64,000 bases of DNA, taken from positions 372,001 to 436,000 of the forward strand of contig NZ_JACBZT010000001.1 of NCBI RefSeq assembly GCF_013408985.1, read 5' to 3'. Of this stretch, positions 20,842 through 30,867 are shown piece by piece. The number at the start of each line of letters is the position of its first letter. The first letter of the stretch is position 1. The position numbers and the translations under genes are program-made. The notes below the pieces were generated by a model. That model was not told where the DNA came from. It saw nothing but the letters and a program-made list of their open reading frames with translations, and ran no database searches. Source of the stretch: Petropleomorpha daqingensis. GTDB lineage: Bacteria; Actinomycetota; Actinomycetes; Mycobacteriales; Geodermatophilaceae.

Positions 20842-21882
20842 TCAGAGGGAGCCGGTGCGGGCGCCCTGCCACAGGTCGACCCCGGTGGCGTCGACGGCGT
20901 GCCGGTCGATCTCGGCCAGCTCGTCGTCCGAGAAGTCCTGCCGCTGCAGCGCCCCGACGTTGTTCTCCAGCTGCTGGACGCTGCTCGCGCCGATGAGCAC
21001 CGTCGTCACCCGCCGGTCGCGCAGCGCCCAGGCCAGCGCCATCTGCGCCAGCGACTGCCCGCGCCGCTGCGCCACCTCGTTCAGCGACCGCACCCGCCCG
21101 AGGGCCTCCTCGCTGAGCAGGTCGGTCGACAGCGACTTGTCCTGGCTGGCCCGCGAGCCCGCAGGGATGCCGTTCAGGTAGCGGTCGGTGAGCATGCCCT
21201 GCGCCAGCGGCGAGAAGGCGATGCAGCCGACGCCCTTGTCGGCCAGGACGTCGAGCAGCCCCTCGGTCTCGATCCAGCGGTTGAGCATCGAGTAGGACGG
21301 CTGGTGGATCAGCAGCGGCGTCCCGAGGTCGGCCAGGATGTCCACCGCCCGGCCGGTGTCCTCCGGCGAGTACGACGAGATGCCGGCGTAGAGCGCCTTG
21401 CCCGACCGGACGGCGGTGTCCAGCGCGCCCATCGTCTCCTCGAGCGGCGTCGTCGGGTCCGGCCGGTGCGAGTAGAAGATGTCGACGTAGTCCAGGCCCA
21501 GCCGCTTCAAGGACTGGTCCAGCGAGGCCAGCACGTACTTGCGCGAGCCGCCGCCCTGCCCATACGGACCGGGCCACATGTCCCAGCCGGCCTTGGTCGA
21601 GATGATCAGCTCGTCGCGGTAGGCGGCGAAGTCCTCCCGCAGGTGCCGGCCGAAGTTGAGCTCGGCGGAGCCGTAGGGCGGTCCGTAGTTGTTGGCCAGG
21701 TCGAAGTGCGTGACGCCCAGGTCGAAGGCCCGCCGGAGGATCGCCCGCTGCCGCTCGAACGGGACGTCGTCCCCGAAGTTGTGCCAGAGCCCGAGGCTGA
21801 TCGCGGGCAGGTCGAGGCCGCTGTTCCCGCAGCGCCGGTAGGTCATCGAGTCGTAGCGGTCGTCGGCAGCGGAGTAGGCCAT
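20842..21882 (-). CDS. Aldo/keto reductase (YghZ/glyceraldehyde-3-phosphate reductase-like)
   Basis: 346 aa. The N-terminus MTYRRCGNSGLDLPAISLG and LWHNFGDD are diagnostic of the YghZ/MgrA group, which reduces L-glyceraldehyde 3-phosphate and methylglyoxal with NADPH. Catalytic residues are visible in HFDLANNYGP (Asp, Tyr), STKAG (Lys) and YSHRPDP (His). I chose ATG 21882; the in-frame extension upstream overlaps the divergent promoter. It diverges from the MBL hydrolase gene, so the operator at 21939-21949 could also act on it. A detoxifying or salvage role for reactive aldehydes is inferred. Confidence 0.88.
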   Translation of the reverse strand: MAYSAADDRYDSMTYRRCGNSGLDLPAISLGLWHNFGDDVPFERQRAILRRAFDLGVTHFDLANNYGPPYGSAELNFGRHLREDFAAYRDELIISTKAGWDMWPGPYGQGGGSRKYVLASLDQSLKRLGLDYVDIFYSHRPDPTTPLEETMGALDTAVRSGKALYAGISSYSPEDTGRAVDILADLGTPLLIHQPSYSMLNRWIETEGLLDVLADKGVGCIAFSPLAQGMLTDRYLNGIPAGSRASQDKSLSTDLLSEEALGRVRSLNEVAQRRGQSLAQMALAWALRDRRVTTVLIGASSVQQLENNVGALQRQDFSDDELAEIDRHAVDATGVDLWQGARTGSL

Positions 21883-21924
21883 GCGCCCATCCTGCCGGGC
21901 CCACCGGAGCGGCCGCGCGGTGTG

Positions 21925-21953
21925 TTGACAGCCACACATCGAGAATCGATTAT
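21925..21953 (+). promoter_or_regulatory. MBL hydrolase unit promoter with GntR-type operator
   Basis: Perfect -35 TTGACA (21925-21930) and -10 GATTAT (21948-21953) at 17-bp spacing. TCGAGAATCGA (21939-21949, one mismatch to TCGATAATCGA) overlaps the spacer and the -10, and the next bases repeat a half-site (TCGATTATG, 21946-21954). Confidence 0.7.
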
Positions 21954-22006
21954 GTGTCAGAGCAATTGTCCGGGGCCCGCCCGGAACCGTTCAGGGAGGA
22001 CCCCCC

Positions 22007-22879
22007 GTGCAGCGCGTGACGCCCCATGTCTTCACGTCCACCGAGATCCGTGGCTGCAACCCGAGCTACGTCGTGACCTCGGCCGGCGTGGTCGTCATCG
22101 ACACCCCGCAGCTGCCGACCAAGGCCGTCGCGATGCGCGAGGAGGCCGAGCAGCAGGGTCCGATCCGGTTCGTGATCAACACCGAGCACCACGTCGACCA
22201 CATCTTCGGCAACTACTGGTTCAAGGGCGCCGGCGAGGTCGTGCACCACCAGGGTGTCGCGGACAACTTCATGGTGCCGACGCCGGACCTCGACCCGTTC
22301 GCCTACGCGCTCGAGGCGATCCCCACCGACGACCCCGACGCGGCCGGCATCGTCCCCGACCGGGACACCTACTACGAGGACCCCAACCGCGGCGACCTCG
22401 TGTTCACCGGCGACCTGGAGATGAAGGTCGGCGAGAAGACCTTCCACCTGATCCACACGCCCGGGCACACCCCCGGCCAGGTCGCCGTCTACGTGCCCGA
22501 CGAGCGGGTCGTGTTCACCGGCGACACCGTGTTCTCCGAGTGCCAGACCTGGCTCATGACGTCGGACATCGACCAGTGGGTCGGCGCGCTGGATGTCATC
22601 AACAGCCTCGACGTCGACACCGTCGTCCCCGGCCACGGGCCGGTGACCACCCCGGCGTACCTCGCCACCCAGCGGTCGGTGCTGCTCGAGTGGACCAGCG
22701 CGGTCGCCGAGGCCGTGGCCAAGGGCTGGTCGCGCGAGGAGACGATCGAGCGGGTCCACTTCCGCGACAAGTTCGGCCCGGTCGACGTCGGTCAGGGCTA
22801 CATGATGGACCACATCCAGACGCTCAACGCGGCCTCGCTGTGGGACAAGTTCACCGCCAAGCGCGCCCCCGTCCGCTGA
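22007..22879 (+). CDS. MBL-fold metallohydrolase
   Basis: 290 aa, GTG start with ribosome site AGGGAGGA 6 nt upstream. The metallo-beta-lactamase zinc motif is seen as TEHHVDHIFGN near residue 62, with further ligands in HTPGHTPGQ and VPGHGPVTT. The family includes glyoxalase II, lactonases and other ester or thioester hydrolases. No signal peptide is present. It opens a three-gene unit with an SDR and a Zn alcohol dehydrogenase, so a hydrolytic first step (lactone, ester or thioester) followed by two oxidations is plausible but not proven. Confidence 0.9.
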   Translation: MQRVTPHVFTSTEIRGCNPSYVVTSAGVVVIDTPQLPTKAVAMREEAEQQGPIRFVINTEHHVDHIFGNYWFKGAGEVVHHQGVADNFMVPTPDLDPFAYALEAIPTDDPDAAGIVPDRDTYYEDPNRGDLVFTGDLEMKVGEKTFHLIHTPGHTPGQVAVYVPDERVVFTGDTVFSECQTWLMTSDIDQWVGALDVINSLDVDTVVPGHGPVTTPAYLATQRSVLLEWTSAVAEAVAKGWSREETIERVHFRDKFGPVDVGQGYMMDHIQTLNAASLWDKFTAKRAPVR

Positions 22880-22899
22880 CCTCTGGAGACATACGCACC

Positions 22900-23685
22900 A
22901 TGGATGAACTGCAGCGCTTCACCCTCGCCGACCGCGTCGCCGTCGTGGCGGGCGGCTCCGGGGGCGTCGGCGTCCGCACCTGCGGCGCCCTCGCGGGCGT
23001 CGGCGCCAAGGTCGCCATCATCGGCCGTTCCCCGGAGCGGCTCGAGGAGGCCCGGCTGGCGGTCGAGAAGGCCGGCGGCGAGGCCCTCGTGATCGCCGGC
23101 GACATGGCCGACAAGGCGGCCGCGGACGGCGCCGTCCAGCAGACCCTCGACGCCTGGGGCCGGGTCGACATCCTGGTCAACGGCATCGGCGGCGGCGCCG
23201 GCACGGCGCTCTACCCGGCCGAGGAGTACCCGAAGCCGGAGTGGGACCGCATCCTCGACCTCAACCTGACGACGGCGCTGCTGGTCTCCCAGGCCGCCGC
23301 CCGGGCGATGATCGCCGGCGGCCGCGGCGGCTCGGTGCTCAACATCAGCTCGGTGCGCGGCCAGCTCGGCATCGACGCCGGCTACGCCGCCTACGTCGCC
23401 GCCAAGGGCGCGATGGACGCCCTCACCCGCCAGCACGCCACCGAGTGGGCCAAGCACGGCATCCGCGTCAACGCGATCTCGCCGACGTTCGTGCGCACCG
23501 AGCAGGCGGCGACGCTGCTCGCCCAGCCCGGCTTCTACGACAACCTGGTGGCCCGCATCCCGCTGCGCCGGATCGCCGACCCCGACGACCTGGTCGGCGC
23601 GCTGCTGTTCTTCTGCTCCGACGCCTCGTCGTTCGTCACCGGGCAGATCCTGACGCTGGACGGCGGCCTGACGGCCACGCAGTGA
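22900..23685 (+). CDS. Short-chain dehydrogenase/reductase
   Basis: 261 aa. N-terminal cofactor loop VAGGSGGVG (an unusual GGSGGVG variant of TGxxxGIG), acidic-to-basic switch IIGRSPERLEE suggesting NADP preference, NNG-like segment VNGIGGGAG, and catalytic YAAYVAAKG (Tyr-x3-Lys) with Ser in NISSV. ATG 22900 lies 21 bp after the MBL stop. The substrate is unknown; it probably acts on a hydroxy or keto intermediate of the same pathway as its neighbours. Confidence 0.9.
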   Translation: MDELQRFTLADRVAVVAGGSGGVGVRTCGALAGVGAKVAIIGRSPERLEEARLAVEKAGGEALVIAGDMADKAAADGAVQQTLDAWGRVDILVNGIGGGAGTALYPAEEYPKPEWDRILDLNLTTALLVSQAAARAMIAGGRGGSVLNISSVRGQLGIDAGYAAYVAAKGAMDALTRQHATEWAKHGIRVNAISPTFVRTEQAATLLAQPGFYDNLVARIPLRRIADPDDLVGALLFFCSDASSFVTGQILTLDGGLTATQ

Positions 23686-24791
23686 GCCACCCGGCGACCA
23701 GCGCGGTCGTCCGGTCACCGGGCGGGCCGTTCCTGCTGGAGCAGGTGTCGCTGTCGGGGCCACGGCCCGACGAGGTCCTCGTCGAGGTCGTGGCCTCCGG
23801 CATGTGCCACACCGACCTGCTCGTCCGCGACTCGCGGCCGGCCGTGCTGCCCGCGGTCGTCGGGCACGAGGGTGCCGGCGTCGTCCGGGAGGTCGGCAGC
23901 GAGGTCCGCGGGGTCGCCCCCGGGGACTCCGTTGTCCTGTCGTTCCCCTCCTGCGGCCGGTGCCCGCGCTGCCGCACCGGGCGGACGTCGTACTGCGACA
24001 CGATCGCGACGCTGAAGTTCGCCTGCCGCCGGCCGGACGGCACGACGGCCACCACCGACGCCGACGGCCGCCCGGTGGGCGACCACTTCTTCGGGCAGTC
24101 GTCGTTCAGCACGCTGGCGGTCGTCAACGGCCGCAGCGTCGTGCCGATGCCGGACGACGTCGACCTGCGCATCGCCGCGCCGCTGGCCTGCGGCGTGCAG
24201 ACCGGCGCGGGGACCGTGCTCGACGTCCTGCGCGTCGGGCCGGGCTCGTCGATCGCCGTCTTCGGCGCGGGCTCGGTCGGCCTGTGCGCGATCATGGCGG
24301 CGAGGCTGGCCGGGGCGACGACGATCGTCGCGGTCAACCGCCGCGCCTCACGGCTGCAGCTGGCCGCGGAGTTCGGCGCCACGCACCTGGTCTCCCCCGG
24401 TGACGTCGACCCGGTGGAGGCGATCCGGGAGGCCACCGGCGGTCGCGGCGTGGCATACGCCTTCGAGACGACGGGCAAGCCGGAGGTGCTCACCCAGGCG
24501 GTGCGCTCGCTGGACTCGCTGGGCACCTGCGCCTACGTCGGGACGGCGGCGCCGGGCGAGCTGGGCGGCATCCCGATGCTCGAGGCGATGACCAAGGGGC
24601 TGACCGTGCGCGGCGTCCTGCAGGGCGACAGCACGCCGGCGGTCACCATCCCGCGGCTGTGGGACCTGCACCGCCGCGGCCTGCTGCCGTTCGACCGGCT
24701 GATCACCCACTACCGCCTGGACGAGATCAACCAGGCGGCCGCCGACACCGAGACCGGCGACGTCGTCAAGCCCGTCCTCCTGATGTCCTGA
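23682..24791 (+). CDS. Zinc alcohol dehydrogenase (aryl/class III-like MDR)
   Basis: 369 aa, GTG start overlapping the SDR stop. Catalytic zinc ligands: SGMCHTDLL and VVGHEGAGVV; structural zinc: CGRCPRCRTG..SYC. The nucleotide loop is VFGAGSVGLCAIM. Length and the HEGAG form match NAD-dependent aryl- or benzyl-alcohol dehydrogenases and mycothiol/glutathione-type class III relatives. It is the last gene of its unit, followed by two hairpins. This is the second Zn alcohol dehydrogenase of the regulon. Confidence 0.9.
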   Translation: MSHPATSAVVRSPGGPFLLEQVSLSGPRPDEVLVEVVASGMCHTDLLVRDSRPAVLPAVVGHEGAGVVREVGSEVRGVAPGDSVVLSFPSCGRCPRCRTGRTSYCDTIATLKFACRRPDGTTATTDADGRPVGDHFFGQSSFSTLAVVNGRSVVPMPDDVDLRIAAPLACGVQTGAGTVLDVLRVGPGSSIAVFGAGSVGLCAIMAARLAGATTIVAVNRRASRLQLAAEFGATHLVSPGDVDPVEAIREATGGRGVAYAFETTGKPEVLTQAVRSLDSLGTCAYVGTAAPGELGGIPMLEAMTKGLTVRGVLQGDSTPAVTIPRLWDLHRRGLLPFDRLITHYRLDEINQAAADTETGDVVKPVLLMS

Positions 24792-24792
24792 G

Positions 24793-24878
24793 CGCGGGGG
24801 CATCTCCCCCGCGATCATGAAGTTCGGGGAGGAACACGCCGTTTCAGATCGGCGTGTTCCTCCCCGAACTTCATGATC
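24793..24878. terminator. Two consecutive hairpins between convergent units
   Basis: First, an 8-bp GC stem with 5-nt loop (24793-24813) directly after the alcohol dehydrogenase stop. Then a 28-bp perfect inverted repeat (24813-24840 with 24851-24878, 10-nt loop), the longest in the window, facing the methyltransferase end. Confidence 0.8.
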
Positions 24879-24896
24879 ACCCGAGGCCCGAGCCGC

Positions 24897-25603
24897 CTAT
24901 GGACGGCGCAGCCGCAGCGCTATGAACGCGGGCTCGGTGCACAGCCGCTCGTAGGTCTCCGCGTCCACGGCGGCCAGCGCGGGGAGCGGACGCGGTTCGA
25001 CGAGTCGCTCGAGCACGAAGCCGGGGGCGGTCAGCTCCTCGAGCAGGTCCTGCAGCGGCATCCGCCAGGCCGGCACGGCGAAGCGGCCGCTCGCCAGGGG
25101 CAGGTCGACGCGCTCGCGAGTGAAGTAGGAGCCACCGAGCCGGCGCCAGTCCGCCGTGGGGTGGTGCGTGGACACGACGAACCAGCCGCCGGGGCGCAGC
25201 ACCCGCACCACCTCGGCGAGCAGCTGGGCCCGCGCGTCCACGTGGTGCAGCACCAGTGCCGCGACGACGCCGTCGAACGAGGCATCGGCGGCGAAGTCCA
25301 GCGGCTGCTCGAGGTCGTGGGGCAGCAGCTCGGCGTCCGCCCCAGGCGCCCACCGGCGTGCCGGAGCAGCCGCTCGGAGCCGTCGACCCCGACGACCCGC
25401 GCCCCCCTGCCGACCAGCTCGGCGGCCAGGTGGCCGGCGCCGCACCCCAGGTCGAGCACCCGCGGCCCGCGCACACCGCCGGCCAGCTCGAGCACCGCGG
25501 GCCGGTCGTAGGCGGCGTTGAACGCGCTGGTGCCCGCGTGCCCGGCGAACCACTCCGCGAGCTCGTTCTCGTACCCCGCCAGCGTGCCCACCGCCGTGAT
25601 CAC
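24897..25603 (-). pseudogene. Class I SAM-dependent methyltransferase, frameshifted
   Basis: Two overlapping frames together make one methyltransferase. The 5' part carries motif I (VLDLGCGAGHLAAELV) and VVGVDGSERLLRHA; the 3' part, in another frame, continues with GADAELLPHDLEQPLDF, VLHHVDARAQLLAEVVRVLRPGG and a normal C-terminus. The frames join near 25351-25360, where one missing base (a G in the + strand run at 25355-25356) would restore a continuous protein of about 235 aa. It is either a real inactivating frameshift or an assembly error in a short homopolymer. The GTG at 25603 lies inside a hairpin; GTG 25591 is an alternative start. The methyl acceptor is unknown. Confidence 0.75.
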
Positions 25604-25661
25604 CTCGGGTGCAGCGGTGCCTCAGTCTCCCGGAGGCAGCGCCGGACCCGAGGTGATCACG
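25595..25661. terminator. Hairpin between transaldolase and methyltransferase
   Basis: 16-bp perfect arms (25595-25610 with 25646-25661) directly after the transaldolase stop at 25666. The far arm covers the first start codon of the methyltransferase. Confidence 0.65.
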
Positions 25662-25665
25662 CGCC

Positions 25666-26754
25666 TCAGTCGGGGGTGGGCAGCAGGACGTCGCGGACGA
25701 CGGACTCCAGCTCCGCGGTCGCGGCGAGGAACTGCCGCAAGGTGCGGCGGGTGGCGCCGTACTGCTCGAACTCGCCGACCGCCATGCCGTCGGCGTCGTA
25801 GGCCCGGCGGAACTCGGGGAACTTCTCGTAGAGCGTGTCGAGCACGACCAGGTCGACCGGCTCGTCGATGCGCGCCACCGGCTCGATGCCCGACGCGTTC
25901 AGCCGCACCTGCCAGTCGAACGGCGGGGAGATGACGACGTCCCCACCGATGAACTGGCTCCAGTGCATGTGGTTGCGGAACGCCGCCGAGAGCAGCCGGG
26001 TGCGGAACCCGCGCTCGCCGAAGATCTCGTACGCCCTCTTGAACACCGCGACGCCGGCCCACTCGAGCACGCCGGGGTCGACGGTGATCACCTCGCGCTT
26101 GGCCACCGCCTTGAGGTGGTCGTCGAGGCGGCCGACCATGATCGTGCAGACCGGGCCCATCGCCGCGACGTCGAGCCCCTCGGCCTCGCGCCGCTGCAGC
26201 CCCCGCTCGATCGCCTCGGCCACCGCGACCGCCTGCGGCACGGTGAACGACACGGTGGCGTTGATGCTGACCCCGCGGTAGGTGGCCTCCTCCATGGCAC
26301 GGATGCCGTTCTCGGTGGCCGGGATCTTCACGATGATGTTGGGCGCCAGGGCGTCGAACTCGACCGCCTGGGCGGCCAGCGCGTCGGCGTCGCGGTAGAG
26401 CCGCGGATCGGTCTGCACCGAGAGCCGGCCGTTGCGGCCGCGGTGCTCGGCGAAGGCGTCGCTGAGCAGCGCCGCGGCCTCGACCGAGAGCTCGCGCACC
26501 ATCGCCCAGCCGATGTCGGACTCCGACGCGGTGGGGTGCTCGGCCGCGTACTCGCCGATGCGCTGCCGCCAGCGCGGCAGGTCGCTGCGCAGCGCGGCCA
26601 GCGCGATGACCGGGTTGCAGGTCGCCCCGACCGCGCCCCAGCCGATCGCCGCGGACAGCTCGCTCAGGGTGGCCGAGTCGTTCCACAGCACGGTGGGGGT
26701 CTCCTGCGCCATGCGCAGGAGGGGTGAGGCGGCGGTCGTCGCCAGGTCGGTCAT
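25666..26754 (-). CDS. Transaldolase-family protein
   Basis: 362 aa. The TIM barrel of the class I aldolase/transaldolase family is recognisable: GATCNPVIAL near residue 43 (TxNP motif), NIIVKIPATENGI with the Schiff-base Lys near residue 138, GVSINATVSFTVPQ, and EWAGVAVFKRAYEIF. The family swaps or cleaves C3 dihydroxyacetone units. It is not next to pentose-phosphate genes such as transketolase or zwf, so it is a stand-alone member and possibly specialised for a sugar-like intermediate. A hairpin separates it from the LIV substrate-binding gene upstream. Confidence 0.88.
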   Translation of the reverse strand: MTDLATTAASPLLRMAQETPTVLWNDSATLSELSAAIGWGAVGATCNPVIALAALRSDLPRWRQRIGEYAAEHPTASESDIGWAMVRELSVEAAALLSDAFAEHRGRNGRLSVQTDPRLYRDADALAAQAVEFDALAPNIIVKIPATENGIRAMEEATYRGVSINATVSFTVPQAVAVAEAIERGLQRREAEGLDVAAMGPVCTIMVGRLDDHLKAVAKREVITVDPGVLEWAGVAVFKRAYEIFGERGFRTRLLSAAFRNHMHWSQFIGGDVVISPPFDWQVRLNASGIEPVARIDEPVDLVVLDTLYEKFPEFRRAYDADGMAVGEFEQYGATRRTLRQFLAATAELESVVRDVLLPTPD

Positions 26755-26774
26755 GTCACTCCTCGGGAAACGAA

Positions 26775-26812
26775 CTGTCGGCGCGGTGCGCGGGTGCGCA
26801 CCGCGCCGACAG
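26775..26812. terminator. Terminator hairpin after the LIV substrate-binding gene
   Basis: 17-bp perfect stem (26775-26791 with 26796-26812) and 4-nt GGGT loop, 18 bp after the stop at 26830. It should end the single-gene transcript before the transaldolase gene. Confidence 0.8.
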
Positions 26813-26829
26813 CTCCGGTGTTCAGAAGG

Positions 26830-28206
26830 TCAGCCGTTGGACCACGGCGGCGGGTTGCCCGTCGCCTTGGCCGGCTCGTCACGGCTCGGGTCCGGCGAGT
26901 CGGCGCTGAAGAGGCCGCCGAAGGTCTGGTCGACCTGGTCGATGGTCTCCACGACCTTGAAGCCGAGCTGGCCGCCGTCCTTGACGATCTGCACGACGTA
27001 GGCCGGCTGCACCGAGTTGCGGTTCGCGTCGAGGCTGACCTGCCCGTTCGGGAAGGTCGGCTTCAGCCCGGTCAGCGCCTGCTGGAAGGCCGCCGACTTG
27101 TCCGACAGGTCGCCCTTGACCTGGTCGAGGCCCTGCAGGATGGCCTCCATGCCGTCGTAGTACAGGACGGTGAAGAGGCTGTCACCGGGGACGTCGGGGA
27201 ACTCCTTGGTGAACCCGTCGACGTAGCCCTTCCACTCGGCGTCGGTGCCGCCCAGCGGCACCGGGGAGCCGCCGACCAGGCCCTCGAGCTGGTCGCCCAC
27301 GGTGAAGGACGTCGGGTCCATGACGGACGAGCCGCCGAGCAGGAACTTGCCCGGGTCCTTGCCGATCTGGATGAACGCCTTCTCCGCCGCCACGGTGTTG
27401 GTGCCACCGGTGAGCAGCAGGACGCCGTCGACGTCGCGCGGCAGCTGCGCCACCGGCGAGGACCAGTCGGTCTGGGTCAGCGGGACCCAGCTGCGCGCGG
27501 TCACCTCGCCGCCCAGCGAGGTGAACTCGCTGACGAAGCCGGCGGCCTGGGTGTACGGGTAGGAGTAGTCCTCGCCGAGGATGGCGACCTTCTTCCAGCC
27601 CAGCGTCTTGTACGCGTAGGTGCCGAGGCCGGCCATCCACTGCGCACCGTCGCCGCCGAAGCGGAAGAAGTTCGGCGCCTGCACCGACAGGGTCGTCGAC
27701 TGCGCGCCCGAGGTGCCGTTGACGAAGGTGACGTCGGGGTGGCTCTTGGCGTAGTTGGCCACCGCGACGCCCTCGTCGCCGGACAGCGGGCCGAGCAGGA
27801 TCTGCACGCCGACGTTCTCCACCAGGCGGCGGGCCTCGGCGACGGCCTTGTCGGGGGTGGCGTCGGAGCAGCCGTAGCTGACCGCGATCGGCTTGCCGGC
27901 GATCGTCGCGCCGGTCACCTGGTCCTGCGGCTTCTGGCCGTCGGCCTTGCCACCGGCGTCCTTGATCAGCGCGTACTTCGCGCCGGACAGCGACTCGGCC
28001 TCGAACGTGGCGAACGGACCACCGCAGGTGGTCAGCACACCGATCTTGATCGCTCCCTCGGGAGCGTCCGCCGGCGCGGCCGCGGTCTCCGACGACGAGG
28101 ACGACGAACCGCCACCACCACCGCAGGCCGTGAGCGCGAGCACGGCGGCGCCGACGACGGCGACGACCTTGCCCGACCCGGCCAGCCGGTTCCTGGAGTT
28201 CCTCAT
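26830..28206 (-). CDS. Branched-chain-type ABC transporter substrate-binding lipoprotein
   Basis: 458 aa, ATG 28206 with GGAGCAGGAGAG ribosome site. A lipoprotein signal is clear: positive start, hydrophobic core and lipobox LTAC with Cys at residue 28, followed by a Gly/Ser-rich linker. The mature protein is a periplasmic-binding fold of the LivJ/AmiC type (IKIGVLTTCGGPFA, GVQILLGPLSGDEGVAVANY, FVNGTSGAQSTTL). These bind branched-chain amino acids, amides, aromatic acids or other small organic molecules outside the membrane. It is the likely partner of livHMGF, 4.8 kb away on the opposite strand, and has its own promoter and operator. Confidence 0.92.
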   Translation of the reverse strand: MRNSRNRLAGSGKVVAVVGAAVLALTACGGGGGSSSSSSETAAAPADAPEGAIKIGVLTTCGGPFATFEAESLSGAKYALIKDAGGKADGQKPQDQVTGATIAGKPIAVSYGCSDATPDKAVAEARRLVENVGVQILLGPLSGDEGVAVANYAKSHPDVTFVNGTSGAQSTTLSVQAPNFFRFGGDGAQWMAGLGTYAYKTLGWKKVAILGEDYSYPYTQAAGFVSEFTSLGGEVTARSWVPLTQTDWSSPVAQLPRDVDGVLLLTGGTNTVAAEKAFIQIGKDPGKFLLGGSSVMDPTSFTVGDQLEGLVGGSPVPLGGTDAEWKGYVDGFTKEFPDVPGDSLFTVLYYDGMEAILQGLDQVKGDLSDKSAAFQQALTGLKPTFPNGQVSLDANRNSVQPAYVVQIVKDGGQLGFKVVETIDQVDQTFGGLFSADSPDPSRDEPAKATGNPPPWSNG

Positions 28207-28260
28207 TGACTCTCCTGCTCCTGGCTGAGGGGCGACCTGAGCCGCTCCCGTTCCGCTCAA

Positions 28261-28317
28261 CCGATAATCGATTGACGATCAACGCGGATGATAGGGATCA
28301 CATTTTCGAGACGTCAA
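28261..28317 (-). promoter_or_regulatory. Promoter of the LIV substrate-binding gene with operator
   Basis: Reading leftward: -35 TTGACG (28312-28317), 18-bp spacer, -10 TATCAT (28288-28293), then the palindrome CCGATAATCGA (28261-28271, one mismatch) roughly 10-20 bp after the expected start of transcription. The rest of the 237-bp gap to 28443 shows no gene. Confidence 0.75.
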
Positions 28318-28443
28318 GGGCGCGCGAGGGGCCGTTGCCGGATCGTCGCCGAACCGCGACAAACCGGCGCCTGACCTGGGGTTTTGCGCGCAGGCCGAAG
28401 CCGGCGACGCCCCGAGCGGGGCGCCACCGGCGGGTCGCGCGGC

Positions 28444-29934
<1,491 letters not shown>

Positions 29935-29990
29935 GCTGTGGTTCTCCTGGTCGTCGGCGGAATCGTCGTCGGGGGTGGTGCGGACGTCGG

Positions 29991-30698
29991 CTAGGACGTC
30001 GCGCGGGCTCTGGGTGCGCCGGCCTGGTCCTGCTGCTCGGCGACGTCGGGAAGGGAGCCGGCCAGCCGCTCCCGCACCTCGTCGAAGTGGCTCTCGATGG
30101 CGGCGACGACGGCCTCGGTGTCCCGGGCGCGGATCGCGTCGAGCATCGGGTCGTGCAGCGCGGCGGTCCACTGCGGGTCGGAGCCGGGGCCGACCAGCGT
30201 GATGTAGGTGCGCGACATCGGCTCCAGCGACCGCCACACCCGCAGCAGGGTGCTGTTGCCGGAGAGCTGGATCAGCTTCTCGTGCAGGCTCGCGTCGACG
30301 ATCGCCAGCGCCCGGCCGTCGCCGGCGTCCGCGGCCCGGCGCATGTCCTCGCCGATCGCGAGGAGCGCCGCGACGTCGTCGTCGGTGAGGCGGGCCATGG
30401 CCAGGCGGGCGCCGAGCACCTCGATCGCCGAGCGGACGACGTAGGCCTCGAGCAACTCGGCGCTGTCCAGCCGGCGCACCCGAGCGCCGCGGAACGGGGT
30501 GATCTCGACGATGCCCAGGGCCTCGAGGCCGCGCAGGGCCTCGCGCACCGGCGCCTGGCTGGTGCCGAGCTCCTTGGCGACCGCCGTCTCGACGATGCGG
30601 GAGTCGGGCGGGTAGGAGCCGTCGAGGATCGACTCGAGCAGCCGCTCCTTGACCTGGTCGGCGAGCACGCTGCGGGTGAGGGCGTCGGGGCCGGACAT
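29991..30698 (-). CDS. GntR-family regulator, FadR/FCD subgroup (second of three)
   Basis: 235 aa. ATG 30698 has an ideal ribosome site (AGGAGG, 5 nt spacing), preferred to the GTG two codons earlier. Winged helix at about residues 10-75 with recognition helix [19 protein letters not shown] domain with [14 protein letters not shown] and a C-terminal His-containing helix (AIESHFDEV). The recognition helix is almost identical to those of the other two regulators at 13.2 and 54.3 kb. It is the first gene of a unit with mmsA, and the operator at 30822-30832 lies 124 bp upstream of its start, consistent with autoregulation. Confidence 0.92.
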   Translation of the reverse strand: MSGPDALTRSVLADQVKERLLESILDGSYPPDSRIVETAVAKELGTSQAPVREALRGLEALGIVEITPFRGARVRRLDSAELLEAYVVRSAIEVLGARLAMARLTDDDVAALLAIGEDMRRAADAGDGRALAIVDASLHEKLIQLSGNSTLLRVWRSLEPMSRTYITLVGPGSDPQWTAALHDPMLDAIRARDTEAVVAAIESHFDEVRERLAGSLPDVAEQQDQAGAPRARATS

Positions 30699-30821
30699 GG
30701 CCACCTCCTACGTCGGGCTGATCGAGGAAGGCGCGGGCGGTTTCGCGCCGGGGTCATGATCCCGGCTCGCCCCGGGGATGGAACGGCACCGGAGTGCGAC
30801 ACCACCCGACCGAGCACTTCT

Positions 30822-30867
30822 TCGATAATCGATGAGAAAGCTACGACCGGGACGACGGAGTCGTCAA
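30822..30867 (-). promoter_or_regulatory. gntR-mmsA promoter with perfect operator
   Basis: Reading leftward: -35 TTGACG (30862-30867), 18-bp spacer, -10 TAGCTT (30838-30843), then a perfect TCGATAATCGA (30822-30832) at about +1 to +12. The -35 overlaps the last codon of the upstream PEP-hydrolase-like gene, making this an internal promoter. Confidence 0.75.

Noticed and set aside
26794-28209. 471-residue open frame antisense to the LIV binding protein
   Set aside because: The minus strand shows a complete lipoprotein with family motifs; the + frame has none.
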